Of a stretch of 64,000 nt of DNA, positions 17,175-26,461 are shown in pieces. Under the pieces are notes generated by a model. That model saw nothing but the letters and a program-made list of their open reading frames with translations. It ran no database searches and was not told the origin of the DNA. The stretch comes from Rickettsiales bacterium (GTDB lineage: Bacteria > Pseudomonadota > Alphaproteobacteria > Rickettsiales > UBA998). Numbering within the stretch: position 1 is the stretch's first letter; every line of letters begins with the position of its first letter. The translations under genes and the position numbers were made by a program. Where the stretch lies: the NCBI GenBank assembly GCA_028279475.1, contig JANQNR010000004.1, forward strand, positions 124,001-188,000, read 5' to 3'.

Positions 17175-18056
17175 ATGTCCCCACTTCCCTTTGATGATCG
17201 TGACGGCGAAATCTGGCTTGACGGAACGTTTGTTCCGTGGCGTGGTGCTCATGTCCATCTGCTAACGCATGGTTTGCATTATGCCAGTTCCGTGTTCGAG
17301 GGATTGCGTGTCTATAATGGCCGTATTTTCAAGTTGCAGGAACATTCCGAACGTTTGCATGCATCCGCACAAATGCTGGATATGGAGGTGCCCTATTCGG
17401 TGGATGCCATTAACAAAGCCTGTGAAGAAACAGTCAACCGCAATCAGGTGCAAAACGGCTATATCCGCCCGGTGGCCTGGTCAGGTAGTGAAATGATGGC
17501 CATTTCCGCGCAGCATAATACGGTACATGTCGCAGTTGCCGCTTGGGAATGGGGTAGCTATTTTGACCCGGCACTGAAAGAAAACGGTCTGAAATTGGTA
17601 ACTTCTACGTGGAAACGCCCCTCCCCTGAGACTGCGCCGTCTCATAGTAAAGCCGCCGGGTTGTATATGATCTGTTCCATGTCCAAACATGAAGCGGAGC
17701 GGCAAGGTTACCATGATGCACTAATGCTGGACTGGCGTGGCTATATCGCTGAAGCCACCGGCGCAAATATCTTTCTGGTAATGGAGAATGGAGAGATTCA
17801 TACCCCAACGCCCGACTGTTTTCTGGATGGCATTACGCGCCGTACGGTGATGGAACTGGCCAAACAGGCGGGCCATACAATCGTTGAACGTCATATAATG
17901 CCAGAAGAACTGGCTGATGCACGGGAGGTGTTTCTGACCGGCACGGCAGCAGAGGTAACGCCCGTCGGCTCTATTGATGGCTATCAATTTACTGTGGGTG
18001 ATGTCACCCGTCGCCTGATGCAGGATTATCTAGCACTGTGCAATAGTGCTGTTTAA
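17175..18056 (+). CDS. ilvE: Branched-chain amino acid aminotransferase IlvE
   Basis: A PLP-dependent class IV aminotransferase for the last step of Leu/Ile/Val synthesis. Motifs are DGEIWLDG, HGLHYASSVFEGLRVYNG and RNQVQNGYIRPVAW. The PLP-lysine segment is PSHSKAAGLYMICSMSKHEA. Also seen are EATGANIFLV, and TPDCFLDGITRRTVMELA with FLTGTAAEVTPV. The start is ATG 17175 (MSPLPFDDRDGE); the ORF-track extension overlaps ubiK in another frame. Length is 293 residues. Confidence 0.93.
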   Translation: MSPLPFDDRDGEIWLDGTFVPWRGAHVHLLTHGLHYASSVFEGLRVYNGRIFKLQEHSERLHASAQMLDMEVPYSVDAINKACEETVNRNQVQNGYIRPVAWSGSEMMAISAQHNTVHVAVAAWEWGSYFDPALKENGLKLVTSTWKRPSPETAPSHSKAAGLYMICSMSKHEAERQGYHDALMLDWRGYIAEATGANIFLVMENGEIHTPTPDCFLDGITRRTVMELAKQAGHTIVERHIMPEELADAREVFLTGTAAEVTPVGSIDGYQFTVGDVTRRLMQDYLALCNSAV

Positions 18057-18062
18057 CGTATT

Positions 18063-18200
18063 TCAAAAATCCACGCATTTTCCATTATTTTCCCAGTCGC
18101 CATAGCGTGTAGGGTCTGGCCCGGTGCGCCCACCGATTTCTTCCTCGTTCGATACGAACGGTTCTTCTGATTCCGGGTTTACGGTATCTTCTTTTTCCAT
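18063..18200 (-). CDS. DUF1674 / SDHAF4-like small protein (absent from the ORF track)
   Basis: Translating the minus strand from ATG 18200 gives 45 residues: an acidic, Glu-rich N-terminus, then EIGGRTGPDPTRYGDWENNG and the end KCVDF. This is the DUF1674 C-terminal signature (GRxGPxPTRYGDWExxGRxxDF) shared with the mitochondrial succinate dehydrogenase assembly factor 4, which aids flavinylated SdhA assembly. No sdh gene lies in the window. The gene is divergent from rsmB, with only 14 bp between the start codons. It is too short for the 60-residue ORF cutoff. Confidence 0.9.
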   Translation of the reverse strand: MEKEDTVNPESEEPFVSNEEEIGGRTGPDPTRYGDWENNGKCVDF

Positions 18201-18214
18201 GAGCCTATATATAC

Positions 18215-19558
18215 ATGCTAATGGCTAAAAAATCCAATCCCAAACTCTCTCAGGCATTGATTGCCCGCGCTGCTGCGCTGAACTGTCTCATGGCGGTTGT
18301 TCAAAAAGGACAGTCACTGGATAAGGCACTCCACCTGCATTGCCATGATGCATCACTCACCCCTCAGGATCGTGGTTTTTCCGAACATCTGGTGCGCTGT
18401 ACATTAAAACGGCGTTGGACGGTCATGCCTATACTTGCCAGTCACTTGAAACAACCCTTTAAAAAGCTCCCGGTCATTGCACAATGGCTCATTCTGATGG
18501 GAGCGGCGCAGTGCCGATACATGGACGTCCCTGCCTATGCCGCCGTGAATACCACGGTGGAGCTGGCAAAGCATCACCGCCTGCATGGCCTGAGTGGCAT
18601 GATGAATGCAGTGTTGAAGAAAGTAGCTGCTGAAAAAGATGCAGAAACCACGTCCACTGATCTGCTGCATTCCATGCCGGACTGGCTGACGCAGCGACTG
18701 ATCCAGGATTATAGGAAGGAGCAGGCATACCGCATCATTGCTGCCAGTATACAAGATGTTGATGCACTGGATATAACGCTGAAACCAGATATTTCATTGG
18801 ACGATTGGGCAAAGAAACTGAATGCGCATCCTATTGCCGGGCATGGTTTGCGCCTGGCTACCAATCGAAATATTCCCGAACTCCCGGGGTTCGAAGACGG
18901 TGCATGGTGGGTGCAAGACGCCGCCTCTGCACTTCCGATATATGGTATCCGGGGTAAGCTGCAAGGCAAGCGTGTGCTGGATGCCTGCGCTGCTCCCGGT
19001 GGAAAAACCATGCAGCTTTGCGCTTACGAGGCGGAAGTAACCGCGCTTGATCGATCAAAAAAACGCCTTGAACGATTGCAACAAAACCTCCAGCGTACCG
19101 GACTCAAGGCAAGTGTTGTTTGTGCTGACTTATTGGATTATCAGCCGGAAACACCCTTCGATATCGTGGTGCTGGATGCCCCCTGTTCTGCCACCGGCAC
19201 GTTGCGCCGTAACCCAGACATTCTCTATCATCGCAGCGCATCTGACATAGAGAACGTCATTGACCTTCAGCGCGCATTGATCCGGTGTGCTGCTGAATGG
19301 GTGGTTCCCGGCGGTCATCTGCTCTACTGCGTTTGTTCACTGTTCAAGGAAGAAGGTGAAGCGCATCTTTCGTTGTTGCAAGAGCTGGGGTTTAGTGCGC
19401 TTCCCGTTCCAGACTGGCAAGCGCTTGCTCCACTGCCCGTCTATGACACGTCGATCCCCTGTTATCGTAGCCTGCCACATTACCTGGCAGATGACGGTGG
19501 TATGGATGGTTTTTTTGCCCTATGGTGCCGAAAGGATGGAAAGGCCATGGAAAATTAA
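18215..19558 (+). CDS. rsmB: 16S rRNA m5C967 methyltransferase RsmB (Sun family)
   Basis: An N-terminal NusB-like domain (residues ~15-140, with DRGFSEHLVRCTLKRRW) precedes a SAM-dependent methyltransferase. SAM motif I is DACAAPGGKTMQL. The catalytic Cys motifs are VVLDAPCSATGTLRRNPD and LLYCVCSLFKEEGE. The last segment, DGGMDGFFALW, is typical. ATG 18215 is followed two codons later by ATG 18221, and either could be used. The 3' end overlaps mltA by 23 bp. Confidence 0.92.
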   Translation: MLMAKKSNPKLSQALIARAAALNCLMAVVQKGQSLDKALHLHCHDASLTPQDRGFSEHLVRCTLKRRWTVMPILASHLKQPFKKLPVIAQWLILMGAAQCRYMDVPAYAAVNTTVELAKHHRLHGLSGMMNAVLKKVAAEKDAETTSTDLLHSMPDWLTQRLIQDYRKEQAYRIIAASIQDVDALDITLKPDISLDDWAKKLNAHPIAGHGLRLATNRNIPELPGFEDGAWWVQDAASALPIYGIRGKLQGKRVLDACAAPGGKTMQLCAYEAEVTALDRSKKRLERLQQNLQRTGLKASVVCADLLDYQPETPFDIVVLDAPCSATGTLRRNPDILYHRSASDIENVIDLQRALIRCAAEWVVPGGHLLYCVCSLFKEEGEAHLSLLQELGFSALPVPDWQALAPLPVYDTSIPCYRSLPHYLADDGGMDGFFALWCRKDGKAMEN

Positions 19559-20612
19559 GGCAATTCTACTGGTTCTACTTTGCGGGCTTGTGGGAGGATG
19601 CGCGATGCTGGAAGAACAGCCGGTTCTGACACCTGTTACTTTTGATGCACTACCGGGATGGGAAGCGACATCCTTTGGCCATGCGCTGGAGGCGTTGCGT
19701 CATTCTTGTGATACACCACGCAAAATGGAGGTTGGCGCCTTTGGTCACCATGTCACATCTGGGCAATGGCAGAGTCTTTGTACACAGGCGCAGCAACCGG
19801 TCAAAGACGCAAAGGCGTTCTTTGAAGCGCATTTTACCCCGTACCATGTCACAACCACCTGGCGTGATACAGGGTTGCTGACTGGCTACTTTACCCCGAC
19901 ACTCTCTGGCAGCCTGACACCGTCGGAGCAATATATCACCCCCGTACTGGCACCACCTACAGACCCGACACTACGCACCCGCTACAGTCGCCGGGAGATT
20001 GAGAATGGTGCGCTATCCGGTAAAGAACTGGAAATCCTCTGGCTGGACGACCCGGTAGCGGCGTTCTTCCTCCATATTCAGGGATCGGGACTGGTGCAAC
20101 TGGAAAATGGCGGCATGAAGAAGCTGGTTTATGCCGGGAAAAATGAGTTTCCCTATACGCCGATTGGCCGGCAATTTGTTGAAGATGGGATCGTCGAACA
20201 GCAGGATATGTCGATGCAATGGCTGATTGAGTGGTTGCGTCGTCACCCGGAATCCGCTGCCGACGCGATGCAACGTAATGCGTCCTATATCTTCTTTGCC
20301 TTAGAAGAGGTTGAAGAAGAACCAATGGTCAACGGCGCAGAGGGCAGTCCCCTCACCCCTATGCATTCCATCGCGATTGATCCGGATTATATCGGCTATG
20401 GCACCGTGTGTTATCTGCACGCACCGGAGGAACAGATCGCCACATTGGCCGTGGCGCAGGACACCGGCAGCGCTATTAAGGGGATGATTCGTGCCGACTT
20501 GTATGTTGGTATGGGGGACGATGCGGCAACACTGGCAGGGCGACTCAAAGACCCGTTACAGTTTTATGTGCTGTTACCTAAACAAACGGAGCCTAGGGAA
20601 GAACAGCCATGA
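19536..20612 (+). CDS. mltA: Membrane-bound lytic murein transglycosylase A, lipoprotein
   Basis: Cleaves peptidoglycan glycan strands with formation of 1,6-anhydro-muramic acid. The start at 19536 (MERPWKIKAILLVLLCG) gives a lipoprotein signal with lipobox LVGGC. MltA-domain features are LLTGYFTPTLSGS, TRYSRREIENGAL, FFLHIQGSGLVQL and YTPIGRQFVEDG. The C-terminal 3D domain is VAQDTGSAIKGMIRADLYVGMG, whose Asp is catalytic in the family. At 358 residues it is normal. It overlaps rsmB upstream and smr downstream. Confidence 0.93.
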   Translation: MERPWKIKAILLVLLCGLVGGCAMLEEQPVLTPVTFDALPGWEATSFGHALEALRHSCDTPRKMEVGAFGHHVTSGQWQSLCTQAQQPVKDAKAFFEAHFTPYHVTTTWRDTGLLTGYFTPTLSGSLTPSEQYITPVLAPPTDPTLRTRYSRREIENGALSGKELEILWLDDPVAAFFLHIQGSGLVQLENGGMKKLVYAGKNEFPYTPIGRQFVEDGIVEQQDMSMQWLIEWLRRHPESAADAMQRNASYIFFALEEVEEEPMVNGAEGSPLTPMHSIAIDPDYIGYGTVCYLHAPEEQIATLAVAQDTGSAIKGMIRADLYVGMGDDAATLAGRLKDPLQFYVLLPKQTEPREEQP

Positions 20613-21142
20613 ACCGGTCTGATTCAGAAAACACTCCCAATCATGAGCAGCATGTCTGGCAGTCGGTAGTGCAGGATGTGAAGCCGTTGCGCCAAAAAGA
20701 TCGTGTGGCTAATGCATTGCCTGTCGTGCGTCCGATCAATCCGGTCAATAGACCTGTCGCGCCTTCAACTGCCTCTTTATCTCACCATGTGTCTACAACG
20801 GGAGCTACGCACCCTTTGCCAGCGATCGATACTAATCTCTACCGCCGTATCCAGCAAGGTAAGCTTCCTATTGAGCGTACGCTGGACCTACATGAGCTTA
20901 CCCAGAAAGCAGCTTATGAACGCTTCTATACCTTCCTGATAGAATGTTATGAAGCAGGTTTACGTACGGTTCTGGTGATTACCGGTAAGGGGAGTGTCCA
21001 GCAAGGTGGCATCCTGCGTCATGCCCTGCCGCGCTGGTGTGAGGAGCCGACATTTCGTGTGTTGCTCAGCGGTATACGTCCTGCACATAAGCGCCATGGT
21101 GGACACGGTGCTTATTATCTCAGGATAAAACGCCATGCCTAG
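20609..21142 (+). CDS. Smr domain protein
   Basis: A 177-residue protein with a low-complexity N-terminal ~85 residues and a C-terminal Smr (MutS2-related) domain. The domain runs from RTLDLHELTQKAAYERF through TVLVITGKGS and GGILRHALPRW to HGGHGAYYLRIKR. Smr domains have nicking or RNA-cleaving endonuclease activity in some proteins; the substrate here is unknown. The start overlaps the mltA stop by 4 bp and the end overlaps the response regulator, so the genes are co-transcribed. Confidence 0.88.
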   Translation: MNRSDSENTPNHEQHVWQSVVQDVKPLRQKDRVANALPVVRPINPVNRPVAPSTASLSHHVSTTGATHPLPAIDTNLYRRIQQGKLPIERTLDLHELTQKAAYERFYTFLIECYEAGLRTVLVITGKGSVQQGGILRHALPRWCEEPTFRVLLSGIRPAHKRHGGHGAYYLRIKRHA

Positions 21143-21833
21143 CGATTCTCCGCCCCATTTACTGATTGTCGATGATGATGCCCGGTTACGTAATCTACTA
21201 GCACGTTATCTGGGAAAGCAGGGATGGCTGGTGACATGCGCTAAAGATGTGAAAGATGCTGAGAAAAAACTACAATATTTCCTCTATGATCTGATCGTAC
21301 TAGATGTGATGATGCCGGGTGAAACGGGGCTGGAATTTGCTCGCCGCTACTGCTCACCTGATACGCCACCCATCCTGATGCTGACGGCCATGGGTGATGC
21401 AGATGATCGCATCGCCGGATTGGAGGCCGGGGTAGATGATTATCTGCCTAAGCCATTTGAACCACGCGAGTTGTTGCTACGCATCGAGCGTATTCTTGCC
21501 CGTACCCGTATTATTGTGAATGACAAAGATAGTGCGCTTGTCTCTTTTGGTATGTACGATCTGGATTCACAATCAAAACGGTTGTTGCGGGATAATGACC
21601 CGGTGCATTTGACCGAAAGTGAAATGGCCTTGCTCTGTATGTTGGCGCAACATATCAATGAACCGGTATCCAGGGAACGCTTAAGCGAAATCATTGCGTC
21701 TCCCGGAGAGGAACCGAACCCAAGAAGCGCAGATGTGCTCATCACCCGACTGCGCAAGAAAATTGAAGAAGATTCTTCCCGTCCCGTTTATCTGCAAACA
21801 ATACGGGGTGAAGGATATATACTGAGAAGTTGA
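21135..21833 (+). CDS. ompR: OmpR-family response regulator
   Basis: A 232-residue regulator with a receiver domain (LLIVDDDARLRNLL; phospho-acceptor Asp in LIVLDVMMPGETGLEFA; Thr in MLTAMGDADDRIAGLEAGVDDYLPKPF) and a winged-helix output domain (HLTESEMALLCMLAQ, RSADVLITRLRKKIEED, IRGEGYIL). It overlaps the sensor kinase by 4 bp. Known homologues with this context are called OmpR or PetR; its targets cannot be read from the sequence. Confidence 0.9.
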   Translation: MPSDSPPHLLIVDDDARLRNLLARYLGKQGWLVTCAKDVKDAEKKLQYFLYDLIVLDVMMPGETGLEFARRYCSPDTPPILMLTAMGDADDRIAGLEAGVDDYLPKPFEPRELLLRIERILARTRIIVNDKDSALVSFGMYDLDSQSKRLLRDNDPVHLTESEMALLCMLAQHINEPVSRERLSEIIASPGEEPNPRSADVLITRLRKKIEEDSSRPVYLQTIRGEGYILRS

Positions 21834-23182
21834 CCACGATGAAGCATCCATACCATGCCATTACACAGCATATCAAACAGGCGATGCCCAAAAGCCTGTT
21901 TGGACGGGCATTGCTGATTCTGGTACTACCAACCATCCTGTTGCAGATACTGGCCATTACTATTTTCTATGAGCGCCACTGGAGCAGCATCCGCCGGCAT
22001 CTGTCATCCTCACTGGCTGGAGAAATTGCCGTAGTAATTGATCGTGCCTATACCGCTCCTTCCGGGCATCGTGGTGAAGCACTGGAAAGCTACGCCGATA
22101 TGATGAACATGGACATTGCATTATTACCTTTGCCGCTTGATACGGAGACAGACCATCATCATAAACGCTTTCATCTCTATGTCATGGAACTGGAAAAGCG
22201 CATTAACCTGCCCTTCATGATACGCCAACTCAGTGAAGAAGAGATGATTCGTACCCAAGTGGCGCTTCCGGATCAGGTCGTACAGGTAGATGTTGGCATA
22301 AAACGGCTGGAGAGTTCAACAACCTATATTTTCGTAACCTGGGTTGTGGGATCTGCTGTGCTATTATTGGTGATTGCTATCGTCTTCCTACGCAACCAGA
22401 TACGCCCTATCAGTCGGCTGGCGGAAGCAGCACAGCGCTTCGGTATTGGGCAGGATGTTGGTAATTTCCGTCCGCATGGAGCGGAGGAAGTACGCAGTGC
22501 CGGAAAAGCATTTATGGTGATGCGCAGCCGTATCACCCGGCAAATGGCAACGCGCACCGCTATGCTGACGGGTATTTCGCATGATTTGCGTACGCCTCTG
22601 ACACGTATGAAACTACAGTTGGAAATGCTGGGAGATGGCGAAGAAACCCGTTCCATGCGCCAGGATGTACAGGACATGGAATACATGCTGAACGAATATC
22701 TGGATTTTGCTCGCGGTAATGACGATACGGCGCCACGGGAAACCGTCAATCTGGCCGAATGGCTACGTGACCTGATTCAGTCTTATCTGGTCACAGGCGC
22801 ATCTATCAGCTACAGCCTGCCGGATACGGCAGCATTGTCCATCCACCCGGTACAAATGAAGCGCGCCTTACAGAACGTCATCGGCAATGCCCTGAAATAT
22901 GGAGAACAATGCCATGTGACGCTGGAAGTCAATGGGGCATGGTGCTCTATCCGTGTTGAAGATGATGGGCCAGGCATTCCTGAAACGGCCATGGAAGACG
23001 TGTTCCGGCCTTTCACCCGGTTGGATACATCCCGCAACAGCGATACTGGCGGTGTAGGGCTGGGGCTGGCGATTGCCCGTGATATTGTGCAGGTGCATGG
23101 CGGCCATATCCGCATGAACAACCGCTATGATGAGCAGGAGCAGATCGTCGGGCTATCCGTATTGATTCTATTGCCTTTATAG
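21830..23182 (+). CDS. envZ: EnvZ-like sensor histidine kinase
   Basis: A 450-residue membrane kinase with transmembrane segments near residues 25-47 and 163-185 flanking a periplasmic sensor of about 115 residues. A HAMP region follows (RNQIRPISRLAEAAQRF). The H-box is GISHDLRTPLTRMKLQLEML. The catalytic domain has N (QNVIGNALKYG), G1 (VEDDGPGIPE), F (PFTRLDTSRN) and G2 (GGVGLGLAIARDIV) boxes. It is the partner of the overlapping response regulator. The input signal is unknown; the EnvZ name reflects architecture, not proven osmosensing. Confidence 0.88.
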   Translation: MTTMKHPYHAITQHIKQAMPKSLFGRALLILVLPTILLQILAITIFYERHWSSIRRHLSSSLAGEIAVVIDRAYTAPSGHRGEALESYADMMNMDIALLPLPLDTETDHHHKRFHLYVMELEKRINLPFMIRQLSEEEMIRTQVALPDQVVQVDVGIKRLESSTTYIFVTWVVGSAVLLLVIAIVFLRNQIRPISRLAEAAQRFGIGQDVGNFRPHGAEEVRSAGKAFMVMRSRITRQMATRTAMLTGISHDLRTPLTRMKLQLEMLGDGEETRSMRQDVQDMEYMLNEYLDFARGNDDTAPRETVNLAEWLRDLIQSYLVTGASISYSLPDTAALSIHPVQMKRALQNVIGNALKYGEQCHVTLEVNGAWCSIRVEDDGPGIPETAMEDVFRPFTRLDTSRNSDTGGVGLGLAIARDIVQVHGGHIRMNNRYDEQEQIVGLSVLILLPL

Positions 23183-23193
23183 AATTGCCGTAT

Positions 23194-24066
23194 TTATCCC
23201 TTTTCCAGTGTTGCCGTTCCGGGTCTTCGGAACACAATCACTGCGACTCCGGCAATCGTGCAGATGCCACCTAGTATAAACTGCCAGGTCAACGGTTCAT
23301 CAAAAAACCATTGGGCGAAGGCCAACCCAAAGACCGGCACCAGCAAGGAGTACGGCACCACCTGCGATACGGGAAAGCGGCTCATCAGGCTATACCAAAG
23401 GCCATAGGCCACCAGGGTAGACAATAATACTGTGTAAGCAAAAGCTGTCCATGCAGTAATGGTTGCATTGTGTAGTGATTCTAATTGCCCGCTTTCCGTA
23501 AGAAGGCTCAGAATAAGTAATTGTGGGCACGCCAGTAGCGATAGCCATCCCAACACTCCCAGAATATTGACTCCCCCAAAGCGTTTGATGTAGATATTTC
23601 CTAGCGCCCATGCGAATGCGCCAGCACATATCATGATAAACTGCCAATATTGATCGATTATTCTGGGGCTTCCAGCAATCAATATAACGCCAATAAACGA
23701 AATTAACATACCAAGCGATCGCCAGCGGCCAATCTTATCTCGAAAGAGAATGCTACCTAGAAGGCAGGAGAATGGTACGCCAAGCTGACTTGCAACCACG
23801 GCGCTGGATACATCTAAACCAAAATATATTGAACCAAACATCAGAGAAAAATGCAGCGTACCCAACAGACATGATAGTACGGCAATGTCTTTGAAGGAAC
23901 CTGCTGGGCGAGGAAAGAAAGGAATCAGCAGTAGTGCAATGATGCCAAAGCGTAGTGCTAATAACCAAAAAGGAGGAAATATGTCCAGTGCCAGACGCGC
24001 CGCCACGAAGTTCCCACCCCAGCAGACAGCAACTAAGATGGCTTGAAGGATGTGTAGCGGTGTCAT
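23194..24066 (-). CDS. EamA/DMT-superfamily transporter
   Basis: A 290-residue protein with about ten hydrophobic segments in two EamA repeats (FVAARLALDIFPPFWLLALRFG, ASQLGVPFSCLLGSILFRD, WLSLLACPQLLIL, PVFGLAFAQWFFDEPLTW). This fits export or exchange of small metabolites across the inner membrane; the substrate is unknown. I place the start at 24066 (MTPLHILQA), preceded by AAAGG. The longer ORF-track start reads through a REP-like repeat. It converges on the envZ-like gene with 11 bp between stops. Confidence 0.85.
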   Translation of the reverse strand: MTPLHILQAILVAVCWGGNFVAARLALDIFPPFWLLALRFGIIALLLIPFFPRPAGSFKDIAVLSCLLGTLHFSLMFGSIYFGLDVSSAVVASQLGVPFSCLLGSILFRDKIGRWRSLGMLISFIGVILIAGSPRIIDQYWQFIMICAGAFAWALGNIYIKRFGGVNILGVLGWLSLLACPQLLILSLLTESGQLESLHNATITAWTAFAYTVLLSTLVAYGLWYSLMSRFPVSQVVPYSLLVPVFGLAFAQWFFDEPLTWQFILGGICTIAGVAVIVFRRPGTATLEKG

Positions 24067-24088
24067 AATGCCTTTGGAAAACTGGTGT

Positions 24089-24175
24089 TTGTCACCCCGG
24101 CGACTTGTCTCGCCAAAGCACAGCGACGGCGGAATGCCGGGGTCTGGCCGGATGCCGTCATTCGACGGCATGACA
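24089..24175 (-). repeat. REP-like intergenic repeat, copy A (long form)
   Basis: Read on the minus strand, this begins TGTCATGCCGTCGAATGACG, continues GCATCCGGCCAGACCCCGGC and ends GGGTGACAA. Its first 44 bases (24132-24175) match 59249-59292 exactly. The TGCCGTC-GAAT-GACGGCA part forms a hairpin. The right half carries about 30 extra bases compared with copy B. It lies between the methyltransferase and transporter genes. Confidence 0.85.
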
Positions 24176-24205
24176 GGTAAATTGCAACCCCAGAACCTTT
24201 GAGCA

Positions 24206-25042
24206 TTATTTTTTCTTCTTTTTCAATCCCAGCGGTTTCCATAATTGCGGTTCGGTTTCCAGCTTATCTTTATAACGTACTGGCTGATTACCTGTACTTT
24301 GCACCGCAGGCGCATTGGGCGCTTTCGGACGTTCCGCTTTTTCTGTATTGATCACGATACGATCTACCCGATCCGGATGACCGTAGGGTAGTTTGCGCCC
24401 TAGCGCCAATATGTCATATTGCTGGCGGCGCACCTGCATATTGCAGATGCCCAGTGAGCGCATCATATTCGGCAGGGTTTCCGCTGTATAACCACTGCGA
24501 TGGATACGACTGTTGTCTCCTTTTTCAATAAACTTGCGGAACCCGAAGATCATATCCGCCGGTGTCACTGGCCCTGCCGGCGCATGATACAGCTCCTGTT
24601 CAACTTCTCCCCGCGCGATATACGTAGCACCCAGCTGCATGTCCGGCACGGCAGCCAGAATGATGGCATTGTCTTTCATAATCCGCAGCGCTTCCTGAAT
24701 AATCTTCTGAGCATCGGAGAATGTCGCACGTTGCAGCACATGGCCGATCCATACCCCATCAACCGATGCATCGGGCAGTGGTTCGATATGCGCCAGCGAG
24801 GAGACGATATCTGGATTGGCTGTTTCGCTCATATCCACGCGAATTTCATGCCATTCTTTTTCGGGAAATTGTTTGCTTAAGCGCCCGGCATAAGCACTGT
24901 CCCAACCCATTGATACCACCAGTTTCTTATCGGTTTGCGGCATTTCAAAGGGTTTGCGCTTCTTCACTGCCTGCATGAACGCCTTCTGTTGCGCTGCTTT
25001 TTGTTGTTTCGGAGACGCCTTACGCACTGCTTTTTTTGCCAT
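24206..25042 (-). CDS. Class I SAM-dependent methyltransferase-like protein
   Basis: A 278-residue protein with very basic termini (MAKKAVRKASPKQQKAAQQK, and GLKKKKK at the end). Its core resembles a type-11 methyltransferase: LVVSMGWDSAYAGRL in place of motif I, the acidic strand end RVDMSE, LPDASVDGVWIGHVLQ as motif IV, and ALRIMKDNAIILAAVPD. The SAM-binding glycine motif is degenerate, so activity is uncertain. The ORF ends one base before the glycosyltransferase start region, and the two are probably co-transcribed. Confidence 0.6.
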   Translation of the reverse strand: MAKKAVRKASPKQQKAAQQKAFMQAVKKRKPFEMPQTDKKLVVSMGWDSAYAGRLSKQFPEKEWHEIRVDMSETANPDIVSSLAHIEPLPDASVDGVWIGHVLQRATFSDAQKIIQEALRIMKDNAIILAAVPDMQLGATYIARGEVEQELYHAPAGPVTPADMIFGFRKFIEKGDNSRIHRSGYTAETLPNMMRSLGICNMQVRRQQYDILALGRKLPYGHPDRVDRIVINTEKAERPKAPNAPAVQSTGNQPVRYKDKLETEPQLWKPLGLKKKKK

Positions 25043-25043
25043 G

Positions 25044-26336
25044 TTATGCTGCCTCCTTCACCAGGCTGGAGAAATGCTCCGTATCATGCCGTGCCATGAT
25101 GGTGTCATGAGTCGGCGGCGGCAGTTTGCGTTCCGCCAGATCAGTGATAAGTTGCATATGAATGGGAATCAGTTCTTGCAGGGAATAGCGCTCGACCATG
25201 GCCTGACGCGCGGCGTGGCGCATCTCCTGCATCCCATCCTTTGATTCCAGCACGCGGATCACCTGCTCTGCCACCTGCTGTGGGTTAAAGAAATCCGCTA
25301 ATAACGCGGTTTCTCCATCTGTCATTACCTCTTGCACGGGCAAGGTGCTGGAAGATACCATAGCACAGCCGGTCGCCATTGCCTCCATGGATGACCAGGA
25401 CAGTACGAACGGATAGGTCAGGTAAATATGCGCTGCCGACACCTGGAACAATTTAATCAGATTGTGATAGGACAACACACCGGGGAAAATAAGGCGGCTC
25501 TCATCCACTTCCACTTCCTGCATCATCTTCTGCCGCCAGGTCTCGCCCTTTTTCAGCTTGCGGCCATAGCTGACTTCATCCGCGCCGATTGCTAGAATAC
25601 GGCAGTTAGGACGCTGCTTCAGGATAATCTCCGCCGCACGCATGAAGGTCGGAAATCCACGATATGGCTCAAAATTCCGGGCAATATAGGTCACCACCTC
25701 ATCCCCTGGACGATAGGTAGTGCCTTGTAAGGTGAGTTCTGCCTTTGGATCAGGCTGACAGAATTCGGTATCCACTCCATCATGCAGCACGGAAATACGC
25801 GGTTTAAATTCTTCCGGATGCAAACTATGTTGCCATAGAGTGGGGCTGATACCCCAATCCATACTGTCCAGGCTTAACAGGTTCACGACATTCTTAATGC
25901 GAACGCGCGCTGCATCGTCTGCCCCTGGGGGATCCGTTTTATCGAATCCAACATCGGCACCGTTTGAGCGATAGAAGAATTCTAGAAAACTCAAAATCGG
26001 TGTGTCGGGATATACATCCTTTAGAAACAGAGCATCGCCCCAACCGGGATGACAGCAGATCACATCCGGAATAAAGCCTTCTTCCTGTTTCAGCTTTGCA
26101 CAGGCGCGCCAGACTTCCTGCCCGGCCAATACCCCCTTCTCCGCTCCCTGCAAATAGCGATGGGTCGACGCCGATCCCTCACGCGGCACCTTATATTCCA
26201 GCTTATGCACTCCTGGAATATCGAAGTTTTTCTGTTTCGTGAGAAACACGACCTGATTGTTTTTATCTTCGGCAAAGGCGCGGCATAAATGCTTATACTG
26301 CCCCGGCATATTCTGGTGTAAGAAGAGAATTTTCAT
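25044..26336 (-). CDS. Glycosyltransferase, GT4-type with Glyco_trans_4_3 N-terminus
   Basis: A 430-residue cytoplasmic enzyme. The N-terminus MKILFLHQNMPGQYKHLCRAF and PDVICCHPGWGDALFLKDV match the Glyco_trans_4_3 domain. The C-terminal Rossmann domain has the GT1/GT4 pattern: VTYIARNFEPYRGFPTFMRA, ILAIGADEVSYG, IFPGVLSYHNLIKLFQ, and SWSSMEAMATGCAMVSSSTLPVQEVM. It would transfer a nucleotide-sugar residue to a glycan or lipid acceptor, which is unknown. The methyltransferase-like gene follows at once. Confidence 0.85.
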   Translation of the reverse strand: MKILFLHQNMPGQYKHLCRAFAEDKNNQVVFLTKQKNFDIPGVHKLEYKVPREGSASTHRYLQGAEKGVLAGQEVWRACAKLKQEEGFIPDVICCHPGWGDALFLKDVYPDTPILSFLEFFYRSNGADVGFDKTDPPGADDAARVRIKNVVNLLSLDSMDWGISPTLWQHSLHPEEFKPRISVLHDGVDTEFCQPDPKAELTLQGTTYRPGDEVVTYIARNFEPYRGFPTFMRAAEIILKQRPNCRILAIGADEVSYGRKLKKGETWRQKMMQEVEVDESRLIFPGVLSYHNLIKLFQVSAAHIYLTYPFVLSWSSMEAMATGCAMVSSSTLPVQEVMTDGETALLADFFNPQQVAEQVIRVLESKDGMQEMRHAARQAMVERYSLQELIPIHMQLITDLAERKLPPPTHDTIMARHDTEHFSSLVKEAA

Positions 26337-26461
26337 AATAAAAATAGCTTAACAGCTGGGTTATACGAAGGAAGTTTTTTACCATACGATCTGCAAGCAA
26401 TCCACCGCTTTCTTGCAGAAAGAAGAATACGTTAACATTTTTGACATGTTGGTACGCTACT

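Noticed and set aside
24067-24171. N-terminal extension of the EamA transporter
   Set aside because: It is translated from the REP-like repeat; the membrane-protein start with AAAGG is at 24066.
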